Below are positions 1 through 5,662 of a DNA stretch of 10,814 nt, one piece after another. The translations under genes were made by a program, and so were the position numbers. The stretch is from Desulfocapsaceae bacterium (GTDB taxonomy: Bacteria > Desulfobacterota > Desulfobulbia > Desulfobulbales > Desulfocapsaceae): NCBI GenBank assembly GCA_029934775.1, contig JAOZLO010000056.1:1-10814 (forward strand). The letters run 5' to 3'. The notes beneath the pieces are model-generated. The model saw nothing but the letters and a program-made list of their open reading frames with translations. It did not search any database and had not been told where the DNA came from. Each line of letters begins with the position of its first letter. Within the stretch, counting starts at the first letter, position 1.

Positions 1-1773
1 TTTATCAATCTGTGACAGTGCTGATATCCCTGAGCGAATTCCAACGGGCATATTCTTAAAAATAAAAGAGATGACAATAATAATGGCCGTACCGTTGATG
101 AGTATCGGTGCTGTATTGAAAGCCAGGACATAGCTGATGCCTATTACCGTACCAGGAATGGCAAAACTGATCATAGCACTGAAGTCAACAACACCTCTGC
201 CGATAAAGCGTTTTCTGGTTGTGACATAGGCAATCATCAAACCCATGAGTGCAGTGAGAGGTGCACCGACTGCGGCAAATTTGAGGGTGGTAATGTAAGA
301 CGGCCATGCACCATAGCCCATTCCTCTGGCCCAGAGTTCCTCATAATGTGCCAGTGTAGGAGTATAGTCAGCACCCCAGTTAACCACAAATCCCCCGAGT
401 AAAATACTGCCGTATAAAATAGCGGTAAACACCATCCAGGAGAGGGAAACAGAAGTAGATATTCTTCGTACCCAGGCGGGTACAGGCTGAAAATTGCCAC
501 CGGATCCTTTTCCGGTTACGGTGACATAAGATTTTTTCCCTATCCATTGCCGCTGAATAATAAAAGCTAATAGTGAAAATGATAACAGCAGGATACCAAG
601 TGTCGAAGCGCGTGCATAGTCAAGCTGGGCACCAACAATACTAAAATAAATTTCTGTGGCGAGAACATCATAGTCTCCACCCAATACCATCGGGTTACCA
701 AAATCAGCCAGCGATGATATGACCGCAAGCAGAAAAGCATTGGCAATACCGGGTCGAAGTAGAGGAAGCGTGACGTAATAAAATGTTTGTGAGTTGGATG
801 CCCGCATGGTAACAGAGGCTTCTTCGACCGCAGGATTAATTGTGGAAACCATCCCTACGAGTAACATAAAACAGATTGGTGTAAAGGATAACGTCTGTGC
901 TAAAAAAACACCCCAGAACCCATAAATATAAGCAGAACGGTGAAACCAGCCCTCATTGCCTGCTCCAATAAATAAACCATCGTTGCCAAACAGGGCAATC
1001 AATCCATCATTTATGGTTCCATTACGCCCAAAAATAAGAATTAAAGAGAGACCGATAACAAATGGAGGTGTAACAATAGGCAGCATGGAAAAGAGACGAG
1101 CCAGCCCTTTAAAGCGTTTGGTTATTCGTACTGTAAATAATGAAAAGCATAGTCCGAGAAATGTAGATGACATGCCCACTGCAATGGACAGCATCAAAGA
1201 GTTTTTTAATGTCCGGCCAACCCCGAACGAAGTTATATTATTATAGAAAGCCATTGGTGTGAATGTGCCATCGTCTAAAAATATAACTTTAGAAAAAATG
1301 GTGGAAATGGGGAAAAGCACAAACACGGCAATAGATGTCATGATCATGACAATGGCCGTCGTCATAAATGGGTCGCCCTGGATAAAACCCATTCGCGCCA
1401 GGGCGAGTGAAAAAATAAGTAAAAAGAAAGTAAGTTGTATTGCTGCACTGTAGCCTAATGATTCATTGAGCAGAGCAGCCCCAAATAAAGTGAGAGCAAA
1501 GCTTACAATAGAAACTGCGGCATCAACCAAATTTGCTTTTGCATGTGATTTCCAGGGACGCAGTAGAAAAAGAAGAAAGATAGTAAGTGGAATAAACGAT
1601 GTATTGATGCTTTTCCAGGCAAAAGCGTTGAATATTTCTGAACCGGTAGATTCAAAAATTCCGTATTCTAATCCCTTCCATGGAATAATAATCCATGCTA
1701 GAAGCCCAAGTAAAACCCATTTAGTGCGAGGGTCAATAGAGGATAATGAATCAGAAGCAGGTGTTTTATTCAT
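1..1773 (-). CDS. ABC transporter permease, AfuB/FbpB-like two-domain, C-terminus cut by window edge
   Basis: Inner-membrane permease of an ABC importer. The frame is open without a stop from the ATG at 1773 to the window edge, giving 591 codons. Family members run to about 690-700 residues, so roughly the last 100 are missing. Hydrophobic segments recur throughout: N-terminal helices near residues 18-32, 50-70 and 75-100, then two BinPD-type permease halves. The first cytoplasmic EAA loop is visible near residues 316-340 (EEASVTMRAS...TLPLLRPG). The second half ends in SGISALSQIDK, just before where the second EAA loop should begin. An in-frame TAA lies two codons upstream of the ATG, so no earlier start is possible. 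No clear Shine-Dalgarno precedes it, so expression may depend on read-through from the binding-protein gene 108 bp upstream. The ATPase gene is expected beyond position 1 (inference). The substrate is uncertain: ferric iron by family label, hexose phosphate by the partner's residues. Confidence 0.92.
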   Translation of the reverse strand, partial: MNKTPASDSLSSIDPRTKWVLLGLLAWIIIPWKGLEYGIFESTGSEIFNAFAWKSINTSFIPLTIFLLFLLRPWKSHAKANLVDAAVSIVSFALTLFGAALLNESLGYSAAIQLTFFLLIFSLALARMGFIQGDPFMTTAIVMIMTSIAVFVLFPISTIFSKVIFLDDGTFTPMAFYNNITSFGVGRTLKNSLMLSIAVGMSSTFLGLCFSLFTVRITKRFKGLARLFSMLPIVTPPFVIGLSLILIFGRNGTINDGLIALFGNDGLFIGAGNEGWFHRSAYIYGFWGVFLAQTLSFTPICFMLLVGMVSTINPAVEEASVTMRASNSQTFYYVTLPLLRPGIANAFLLAVISSLADFGNPMVLGGDYDVLATEIYFSIVGAQLDYARASTLGILLLSFSLLAFIIQRQWIGKKSYVTVTGKGSGGNFQPVPAWVRRISTSVSLSWMVFTAILYGSILLGGFVVNWGADYTPTLAHYEELWARGMGYGAWPSYITTLKFAAVGAPLTALMGLMIAYVTTRKRFIGRGVVDFSAMISFAIPGTVIGISYVLAFNTAPILINGTAIIIVISFIFKNMPVGIRSGISALSQIDK

Positions 1774-1814
1774 AGATTATGAGAAATGGAAGGGTTACAG
1801 GAAAGTAACTTTCG

Positions 1815-1852
1815 GCGACTCTCTATTTTAAATTTTGATTATAGAGAGCCGC
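1815..1852 (-). promoter_or_regulatory. Intergenic hairpin between binding-protein and permease genes
   Basis: A 12-bp stem (GCGACTCTCTAT at 1815-1826 against ATAGAGAGCCGC at 1841-1852) encloses a 14-nt loop. The one mismatch becomes a G-U wobble in the minus-strand transcript. No U-run follows in the gene direction, so it does not look like a full terminator. Such hairpins between a binding-protein gene and its permease commonly protect the upstream mRNA or reduce downstream expression; that role is inference here. A shorter stem (GGCAG/CTGCC, about 1861-1877) sits between it and the stop codon at 1882. Confidence 0.5.
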
Positions 1853-1881
1853 ATTGTGGGGGCAGAGCAGAACTGCCTGTA

Positions 1882-2910
1882 CTAGCGCTCTAAGGGCTTA
1901 ACCTTTTCCACCCAACGGTTGATAAGTGCTTTGCGTGTGGCTTCACCACCATACTTAACAAAATCATACTCAATTAAATTAACATCCTCAGGTCGTATGG
2001 CTTCCGCAGGAATTGCTGCTTCGGTATTGGTAGGCACCTGGAAAGATTGAACAGTTGCGGCAACTTCCATGCCTTCTTTAGATAAAGCCCAATCAACAAA
2101 TTTCTTTGCGTTATCCATATTACGTGCATTCTTAATAATGCTCAAGCCGCCGATTTCATACCCGGTTCCTTCACAGGGTGCAACAAGCTCAAGTGGAAAT
2201 CCTTTGCCTTTTTCTTTGCCATGATCATGCAGGAAACCAATGCCGACCATGGTTTCGCCACGTGCCGCATTTTTACCGGGGGCAGAGCCGGATTTTGTGT
2301 ATTGACCAATATTCTGGTGGAGTTTTGTCAGATATTCAAACGCTTTATCTTCACCGTATAATTGTGTAAAAGTTGCCAGGGCGGTGTAGGCTGTGCCGGA
2401 ACTTTGTGGGCTTGCCATCTGTACCTTGCCTTTGAACTCAGGTTTTATTAAGTCAGACCAGCATTTTGGCATCTCCATTTTGGCGTCTTTCAATAAATCG
2501 GTATTCACGCTAAATCCGAGGATACCAATATAAATTCCTGTTGAGTGATTTTGTTTACTGGCGGCAGGATTGCGGTAAGGCTCCGCAATTTTATCAAGAT
2601 TAGGTGATTTATACGATTCCAGTAATCCATTAACACCCGCCTGACTATGTGGATCCAAGGTACCACCATACCAGACATCGCCCCGTGGATTTTCTTTCTC
2701 TGCCAGTATCTTTGCATATGTACTTCCCGAACCGTTACGTGTCATTGAGACTTTTACATCGTATTTTTTGCCAAAAGTTTCAGATGCTTTTTGACACCAG
2801 TCTCCTTGTGCACTGCAATAAATTGTTAGTTTGCCTTCGGCCTGTACACCCTGTGTGGTACCAGCAATCATGAGGGCAGCCAATGGCAGGGTCAAAAGTA
2901 AATTTTTCAT
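1882..2910 (-). CDS. Periplasmic ABC substrate-binding protein, AfuA/FbpA-like (possibly sugar phosphate)
   Basis: A 342-residue periplasmic binding protein. Residues 1-24 form a signal peptide with cleavage expected after VQA. The mature chain opens with a first strand (KLTIYCSAQ) and continues with the family motif GDVWYGGTLDPH (78-88), a typical length and architecture for iron(III)-type ABC binding proteins. The start is secure: AAGGAG lies 7 nt before the ATG. No adjacent Tyr-Tyr pair is present, although FbpA-type proteins use one to bind Fe3+. Instead there is His228-Asp229 and, 23 residues on, Glu252. This is the spacing I recall for the sugar-contacting His-Asp and Glu of hexose-phosphate-binding AfuA of Actinobacillus. 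Cys32 and Cys39 (YCSAQGDWC) may form a disulfide. It is first in an operon with the permease. The leader carries two tandem copies of a 110-bp element. ABC binding-protein identity is certain; the ligand is not. Confidence 0.94.
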   Translation of the reverse strand: MKNLLLTLPLAALMIAGTTQGVQAEGKLTIYCSAQGDWCQKASETFGKKYDVKVSMTRNGSGSTYAKILAEKENPRGDVWYGGTLDPHSQAGVNGLLESYKSPNLDKIAEPYRNPAASKQNHSTGIYIGILGFSVNTDLLKDAKMEMPKCWSDLIKPEFKGKVQMASPQSSGTAYTALATFTQLYGEDKAFEYLTKLHQNIGQYTKSGSAPGKNAARGETMVGIGFLHDHGKEKGKGFPLELVAPCEGTGYEIGGLSIIKNARNMDNAKKFVDWALSKEGMEVAATVQSFQVPTNTEAAIPAEAIRPEDVNLIEYDFVKYGGEATRKALINRWVEKVKPLER

Positions 2911-2940
2911 TTCAAGCTCCTTCTGTATTTAAATGAGTTT

Positions 2941-3050
2941 AGTACCTTACTCCCGAAACCCTGTAAGAAAAAACAAGAAATCGAGTAATGTGTTGTAAAA
3001 CTACGAGGTTGTATATACTACCATGGCACTTATACCCCCTTGTGGGGTGG
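2941..3050 (-). repeat. 110-bp leader element, copy 1
   Basis: First of two head-to-tail copies of a 110-bp element, ending 30 bp before the binding-protein ATG. Read on the minus strand, it starts with a CCCC-ACAAG-GGGG hairpin, then TATAAGTGCC, a GGU..ACC hairpin, a variable AT-rich core, a T-rich stretch, and ends in AGTAAGGTACT. AGTGCC near the start can pair with the terminal GGTACT through a G-U wobble. The opposite strand would have an A-C mismatch there, which favours function as minus-strand RNA. It ends close to the Shine-Dalgarno of the binding-protein gene. Confidence 0.8.
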
Positions 3051-3160
3051 AGTACCTTACTCCCTAACTTCTGTCATAAAAAACAAGAAACTGAGGAATA
3101 TATTTGCAAATTATGTGGTTCGATGTACCACCATGGTACTTATACCCCTTTGTGGGGTGT
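3051..3160 (-). repeat. 110-bp leader element, copy 2 (exact tandem with copy 1)
   Basis: Same length as copy 1 and alignable without gaps. The ends and the GGGGTATAAG..CCATGGT block are strongly conserved, while the core near 3081-3115 diverges. On the minus strand it reads CCCC-ACAAA-GGGG, then TATAAGTACC, then a GTGGT/ACCAC hairpin, and ends GGAGTAAGGTACT. It lies about 20-25 nt downstream of the predicted promoter at 3183-3211, so it should be near the 5' end of the transcript. Conserved edges around a variable core argue for a structured element, not a recent simple duplication. Confidence 0.8.
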
Positions 3161-3163
3161 TAC

Positions 3164-3175
3164 GTGCTATTGCAC
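3164..3175 (-). other. Small hairpin at the predicted 5' end of the leader
   Basis: GTGC-TATT-GCAC, a 4-bp stem with a 4-nt loop between the predicted start of transcription and leader element copy 2. It could act as a 5' stabilising hairpin; it is too small to call with confidence. Confidence 0.25.
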
Positions 3176-3182
3176 TTCATTA

Positions 3183-3211
3183 TTTATAAACAAAGAATAT
3201 TAAAAAGTCAG
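3183..3211 (-). promoter_or_regulatory. Predicted sigma-70-type promoter for the binding-protein operon
   Basis: On the minus strand, CTGACT (3206-3211) and TATAAA (3183-3188) are separated by exactly 17 nt. The -35 box lies inside the right part of the upstream terminator hairpin. Transcription would start around 3175, giving a leader of about 265 nt containing both 110-bp elements. It is the best promoter match between the HAD terminator and the binding-protein gene. Experimental support is lacking. Confidence 0.5.
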
Positions 3212-3240
3212 ATTTTTTTTAAAAAATCTGACTTTTTAAT
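3199..3240. terminator. Bidirectional intrinsic terminator, 20-bp perfect inverted repeat
   Basis: Left arm 3199-3218 and right arm 3221-3240 are perfect 20-nt inverted repeats around a TT centre. The GC core GTCAGA/TCTGAC is flanked by A-runs and T-runs on both sides, so it can terminate transcription in either direction. It closes the HAD phosphatase gene, which ends at 3323, and insulates it from the binding-protein operon downstream on the same strand. Its inner part also supplies the -35 box of that operon's predicted promoter. Confidence 0.85.
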
Positions 3241-3322
3241 AGATTTCTGCAATTCATGTTCACTCGATTAATGCGTATTATTTTCTAAAATGACTGTCCT
3301 GCCTGACGCCAAAAAATAGATA

Positions 3323-3982
3323 TTAAGGTGCATGCTGAAGCAGAGTGTTTATTTTTTCATCGTTCATTTCAGTGAGACTGGTGAGTATCATGTCTGCCCT
3401 GGAGAAGTTGTGATTCATGGTGAATTTGTTGGGGATGGCGACGCCGTACATTCCTGCGTTCTTTGCACTGTTCAGGCCATGTTCTGAATCTTCAAACGCG
3501 ATACACTCCCAGGGGGAGACGTCCAGGGTCTGTTGAGTTTTTAAATATATTTCCGGGTCAGGTTTTTTGCGTGTGACCATGTCACCACCGATAAGCAGAT
3601 CAAAATAACTGTTCAGTTTCTGGCTTTGGAGGAGGAACAGGATCTCTTTTAAGTGTGAAGAGGAGGCGACTGCCAGACGGAAAGTTGTGTGGCAGCGGAC
3701 TATTATTCCCCGGACTCCCGGAAGAACTTTTATCTCCGGAATAAGGTCCATAAAAAGGTTCTGTTTCTCCCGTATAAGTTCAGCGCTGCTTTTTTTGATA
3801 TTATTACTCTCAATATAATCCTCTGCAACTTTTTCATTACTGGTACCGACATAATTCATAAAGGTTTCAAGAGAAAACTGGGTTACTCCGTTGTTAAGAA
3901 GAGTTTGCTCCCAGGCCAGATGGTGCATTGATTCAGTGTCAGCCAGAGTTCCGTCCAGATCAAAAATGAGTGCTTTAATCAT
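3323..3982 (-). CDS. HAD-IA family hydrolase, beta-phosphoglucomutase-like sugar phosphatase
   Basis: A 219-residue cytosolic HAD-superfamily phosphohydrolase, full length for the beta-PGM-like subfamily. Motif I is FDLDGTLADT, with nucleophile Asp8 and acid/base Asp10. Motif II is VASSS (Ser107), motif III is RKKPDPE (Lys140), and motif IV is FEDSEHG (Glu164, Asp165). His20 falls at the same number as the hinge His of L. lactis beta-PGM, but the mutase Arg49 region reads GTSNEK and the Lys-Asn of the mutase motif is absent. A phosphatase on a small sugar phosphate (YqaB/YfbT-like) is therefore likelier than a mutase. Helical cap residues lie at about 15-85. Its ATG follows the 3' end of the third leader element by 11 bp. 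The Shine-Dalgarno is poor; the only AAGG lies inside that element's final helix strand. Proximity to a possible hexose-phosphate importer suggests intracellular dephosphorylation of an imported substrate (inference). Confidence 0.92.
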   Translation of the reverse strand: MIKALIFDLDGTLADTESMHHLAWEQTLLNNGVTQFSLETFMNYVGTSNEKVAEDYIESNNIKKSSAELIREKQNLFMDLIPEIKVLPGVRGIIVRCHTTFRLAVASSSHLKEILFLLQSQKLNSYFDLLIGGDMVTRKKPDPEIYLKTQQTLDVSPWECIAFEDSEHGLNSAKNAGMYGVAIPNKFTMNHNFSRADMILTSLTEMNDEKINTLLQHAP

Positions 3983-3993
3983 AATTTCAGGGT

Positions 3994-4104
3994 AGTACCT
4001 TACTACTGTAATCCTGTCAAAAGTAATAAAAAAAAATTGAAAAATTTCTTTATTATTATGAGTATGGCTATACCACCAAGGTACTTATTCCCCTCGTGGG
4101 GTGT
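3994..4104 (-). repeat. 111-bp leader element, copy 3, upstream of the HAD gene
   Basis: Third copy of the element, in the same orientation relative to its gene as copies 1 and 2. On the minus strand it starts with CCCC-ACGA-GGGG, then AATAAGTACC, TTGGTGGTAT and a GGUAU-AGCC-AUACU hairpin. An AT-rich core with TTTTGACAGG follows, and it ends AGTAGTAAGGTACT 11 nt before the HAD start codon. Ends and blocks match copies 1-2, but the core is largely different. AGTACC (minus strand of 4080-4085) can pair with the terminal GGTACT. A weak -10-like CATAAT lies upstream (minus strand of 4134-4139) without a good -35. Confidence 0.75.
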
Positions 4105-4160
4105 TGGTTCAGGTGCAGGTTATTTGTTCGGAGATTATGTGGTACCCGACAATATTTCTT

Positions 4161-4575
4161 TCATACCAGTAAAGTGGTATAAATGTGGGGTTGACTTTTT
4201 ATGTAATCTATAAAGGAGTAAAACCCCTTTGCCGTATCTTTGTCCAGCCTGAACCTCGAATTTACCAGGTATCCCGGATCCGCTTTAATCTGCATATAGT
4301 CGTGGTAAAAAGAGGTCATCTCTTCTTCAAAATTCTCAAGCGCAGTATCTATCCAGAAACGATTGTTTTGATCCACCAGTCCGGGGAATCCGGAAAGAAA
4401 CTGGCGAATCATTCCTTCTCCTCGGAGTTGTGGTAATTGCGGCCAGAGAGGGATCTCTGGCGTCATGGAGAGTATAATTTGTAAAGCTTTTTTTGTGATC
4501 TGTCAGGGGCAGACTGCCGATCAGGATGGGCAGGCATTCGGGCTTAAACATGTCAATTATTTCTTTAAAAATCAA
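4161..4575 (-). pseudogene. Frameshifted, truncated UROD/MetE-like (methionine-synthase-type) gene
   Basis: Remnant of a cobalamin-independent methionine synthase/uroporphyrinogen-decarboxylase-superfamily protein, normally about 340 residues. The likely original ATG is at 4551 (MFKPECLPILIGSLPLTDHK; the GSLP and TPEIPLWPQLP motifs are typical of the family's N-terminus). A TTG at 4575 is an alternative. After Lys-Lys the frame breaks at a run of seven A on the coding strand (4488-4494). Removing one base restores reading into LQIILS-MTPEIPLWPQLP... and on to FYSFIDYIKSQPHIYTTLLV, stop at 4161. So there is one homopolymer frameshift plus loss of the C-terminal two-thirds, including the region that should hold the active site. 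I take it as dead. A sequencing error could explain the frameshift but not the truncation. Confidence 0.75.
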
Positions 4576-4602
4576 TTTAAGTAAAAACTTGAATCACTTT
4601 TC

Positions 4603-4630
4603 TTGACAGGAAGATCAATGGTGTTAAATT
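4603..4630 (+). promoter_or_regulatory. Candidate sigma-70-type promoter in the pseudogene interval
   Basis: TTGACA (4603-4608), a 16-nt spacer, then TAAATT (4625-4630), reading rightward. It faces the symporter remnant and may be the old promoter of a deleted gene. The interval 4576-4738 otherwise shows no recognisable gene. Confidence 0.4.
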
Positions 4631-4738
4631 TGTGCACAAATAACGCCTATTTTACTTTAAAAAACTGATTGAAGATATCAGCAAAAAGACACATTTGCAT
4701 CTGATTTTTTTGAATCTCTTCGCTGTAGGTGAAACAAT

Positions 4739-4987
4739 GTGGAAAATATTGATCTTAGTTACGTACTTTCAACCTTCATCGGTGTTAAGTTCTTTGGACG
4801 TGGTAATGGTATTGCCCTTGTTTATGGAACGGTGATGCGAAATCTTTCCATAGCATTGGCTATAGCCATCAATGCATTCGGAGAAGCCGGAGCCAACGCA
4901 GCTCTGGTGATCGCCATGGCTTATGTCATCCAGGTTCAGTCGGCAGCGTGGTATGGTCCGGAAGAGAATAGGGATGTTGCGGGATAG
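4739..4987 (+). pseudogene. C-terminal remnant of a bile acid:sodium symporter-like carrier
   Basis: The frame encodes 82 residues matching, by eye, the end of a BASS/arsenite-type ten-helix carrier: VLSTFIG..FFGRGNGIALVYG, then TVMRNLSIALAIAINAFGEA, then ALVIAMAYVIQVQSAAWY. The last two blocks are transmembrane. Only about one quarter of a 300-residue carrier remains. Upstream, the frame is closed by TGA at 4730-4732, and no homologous N-terminal part is visible in any frame from 4640 on. The final residues after AAWY (GPEENRDVAG) look unrelated to the usual tail. The nominal GTG start at 4739 is probably not a real start. The family assignment is from memory of conserved motifs. A short functional membrane peptide is possible but not supported. 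Confidence 0.55.
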
Positions 4988-4998
4988 TTCTGATTCAG

Positions 4999-5028
4999 GC
5001 ACCCCCCCATGATGTGGAGAGAGGGTGC
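4999..5028 (+). terminator. Possible weak hairpin terminator after the symporter remnant
   Basis: GCACCC (4999-5004) pairs with GGGTGC (5023-5028) over an 18-nt loop that includes more C and G residues for register shifts. It sits 11 bp after the remnant's stop. The following sequence is TTAAAATAAAT, not a clean T-run, so termination would be inefficient. Confidence 0.3.
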
Positions 5029-5115
5029 TTAAAATAAATGAGTGATGTTTACTTTCAGGGGAGCGAAGAATCAGGGAGTTAAGAAAGGTCAGGGCAGTTA
5101 AGCGCAGACTTCTAG

Positions 5116-5529
5116 TTAAGTTTTCTGTATACCAATTCGCTGATCTTTGATATTGTTCACTATAAAACTTCCATTGAGTAAACTGGGATTCCAGCTGCAT
5201 TTAAAGCGAACCTGTCGACCTGTTGTCATTTTACGTGCGCGCAATGCTTTCACAGGCAATTCAATGCCAATACCATCCACCGAAATATCGTGAAGAAATA
5301 CTTCCAGGTTTCTTCCTCCCTGGGTGACCATAACTATTTTTCCACCATGCAGTTCTCTTGCTTTGCTTCGCCTGTCCAGGATACATTTTGTTATTTCACC
5401 GCATTTTAAGCATCGCATACTTTTTCTGCGCAGATTTGGCTGAACTGTTGAAAACTTTCTCGTTTTACATTCAGGGCATCTGAATTGTATTCGGTTGGCA
5501 ACAACCTGGAATGTTCTCGTTTTACTCAT
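5116..5529 (-). CDS. Zinc-ribbon plus PilZ domain protein (c-di-GMP binding)
   Basis: A 137-residue cytosolic protein with two parts. Residues 18-43 form a four-cysteine zinc ribbon (CPEC and CLKC, Cys18/21/40/43). Residues 53 to about 135 are a PilZ domain with both cyclic-di-GMP contacts present: RxxxR at Arg54-Arg58 (RRSKAR) and DxSxxG at Asp81-Gly86 (DISVDG). It ends in the typical last strand, QRIGIQKT. It should therefore bind c-di-GMP and act as a small effector; the target is unknown. The N-terminal ribbon may bind a protein or nucleic acid (inference). It is monocistronic, with the nearest same-strand gene remnant more than 500 bp away. GGAG lies 12 nt before the ATG, a longer gap than usual; the only nearby upstream ATG is in another frame and stops after two codons. 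Confidence 0.88.
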   Translation of the reverse strand: MSKTRTFQVVANRIQFRCPECKTRKFSTVQPNLRRKSMRCLKCGEITKCILDRRSKARELHGGKIVMVTQGGRNLEVFLHDISVDGIGIELPVKALRARKMTTGRQVRFKCSWNPSLLNGSFIVNNIKDQRIGIQKT

Positions 5530-5631
5530 ACTGTCATTTCGCTCCGTTTGCAGATTTGTCTGGTTTTTAAGATGTGCATTATTTTGTAATCAGACTAATC
5601 GGGATAACAAACAAATTTCTTATATTATGGT

Positions 5632-5662
5632 TTTATAGGACTAAAAATAGAGTGTTTGTCAA
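5632..5662 (-). promoter_or_regulatory. Candidate promoter for the PilZ gene
   Basis: On the minus strand, TTGACA (5657-5662) and TATAAA (5632-5637) are separated by 19 nt, two more than ideal. This would give a leader of about 95 nt. No other convincing pair lies between it and the ATG at 5529. Confidence 0.4.

Noticed and set aside
237..500. Minus-strand 87-codon frame and the long plus-strand frames at 956-1831
   Set aside because: They lie entirely within the permease coding region in other frames, with no ribosome-binding sites or family resemblance.
2941..3160. Integron attC sites or a CRISPR array
   Set aside because: No RYYYAAC/GTTRRRY ends for attC. Only two abutting 110-bp copies are present, without unique spacers.
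2988..3203. 71-codon plus-strand frame across the tandem elements
   Set aside because: It runs over both 110-bp repeats antisense to the leader and has no ribosome-binding site. Its internal similarity (HHGTYTPLWG and PWHLYPLVGW) simply reflects the DNA repeat.
4091..4104. CCCC-ACGA-GGGG hairpin of copy 3 as a guanidine-II riboswitch stem (ACGR loop)
   Set aside because: Guanidine-II needs two hairpins with ACGR loops. Copies 1 and 2 have ACAAG/ACAAA loops and no second ACGR hairpin is present.
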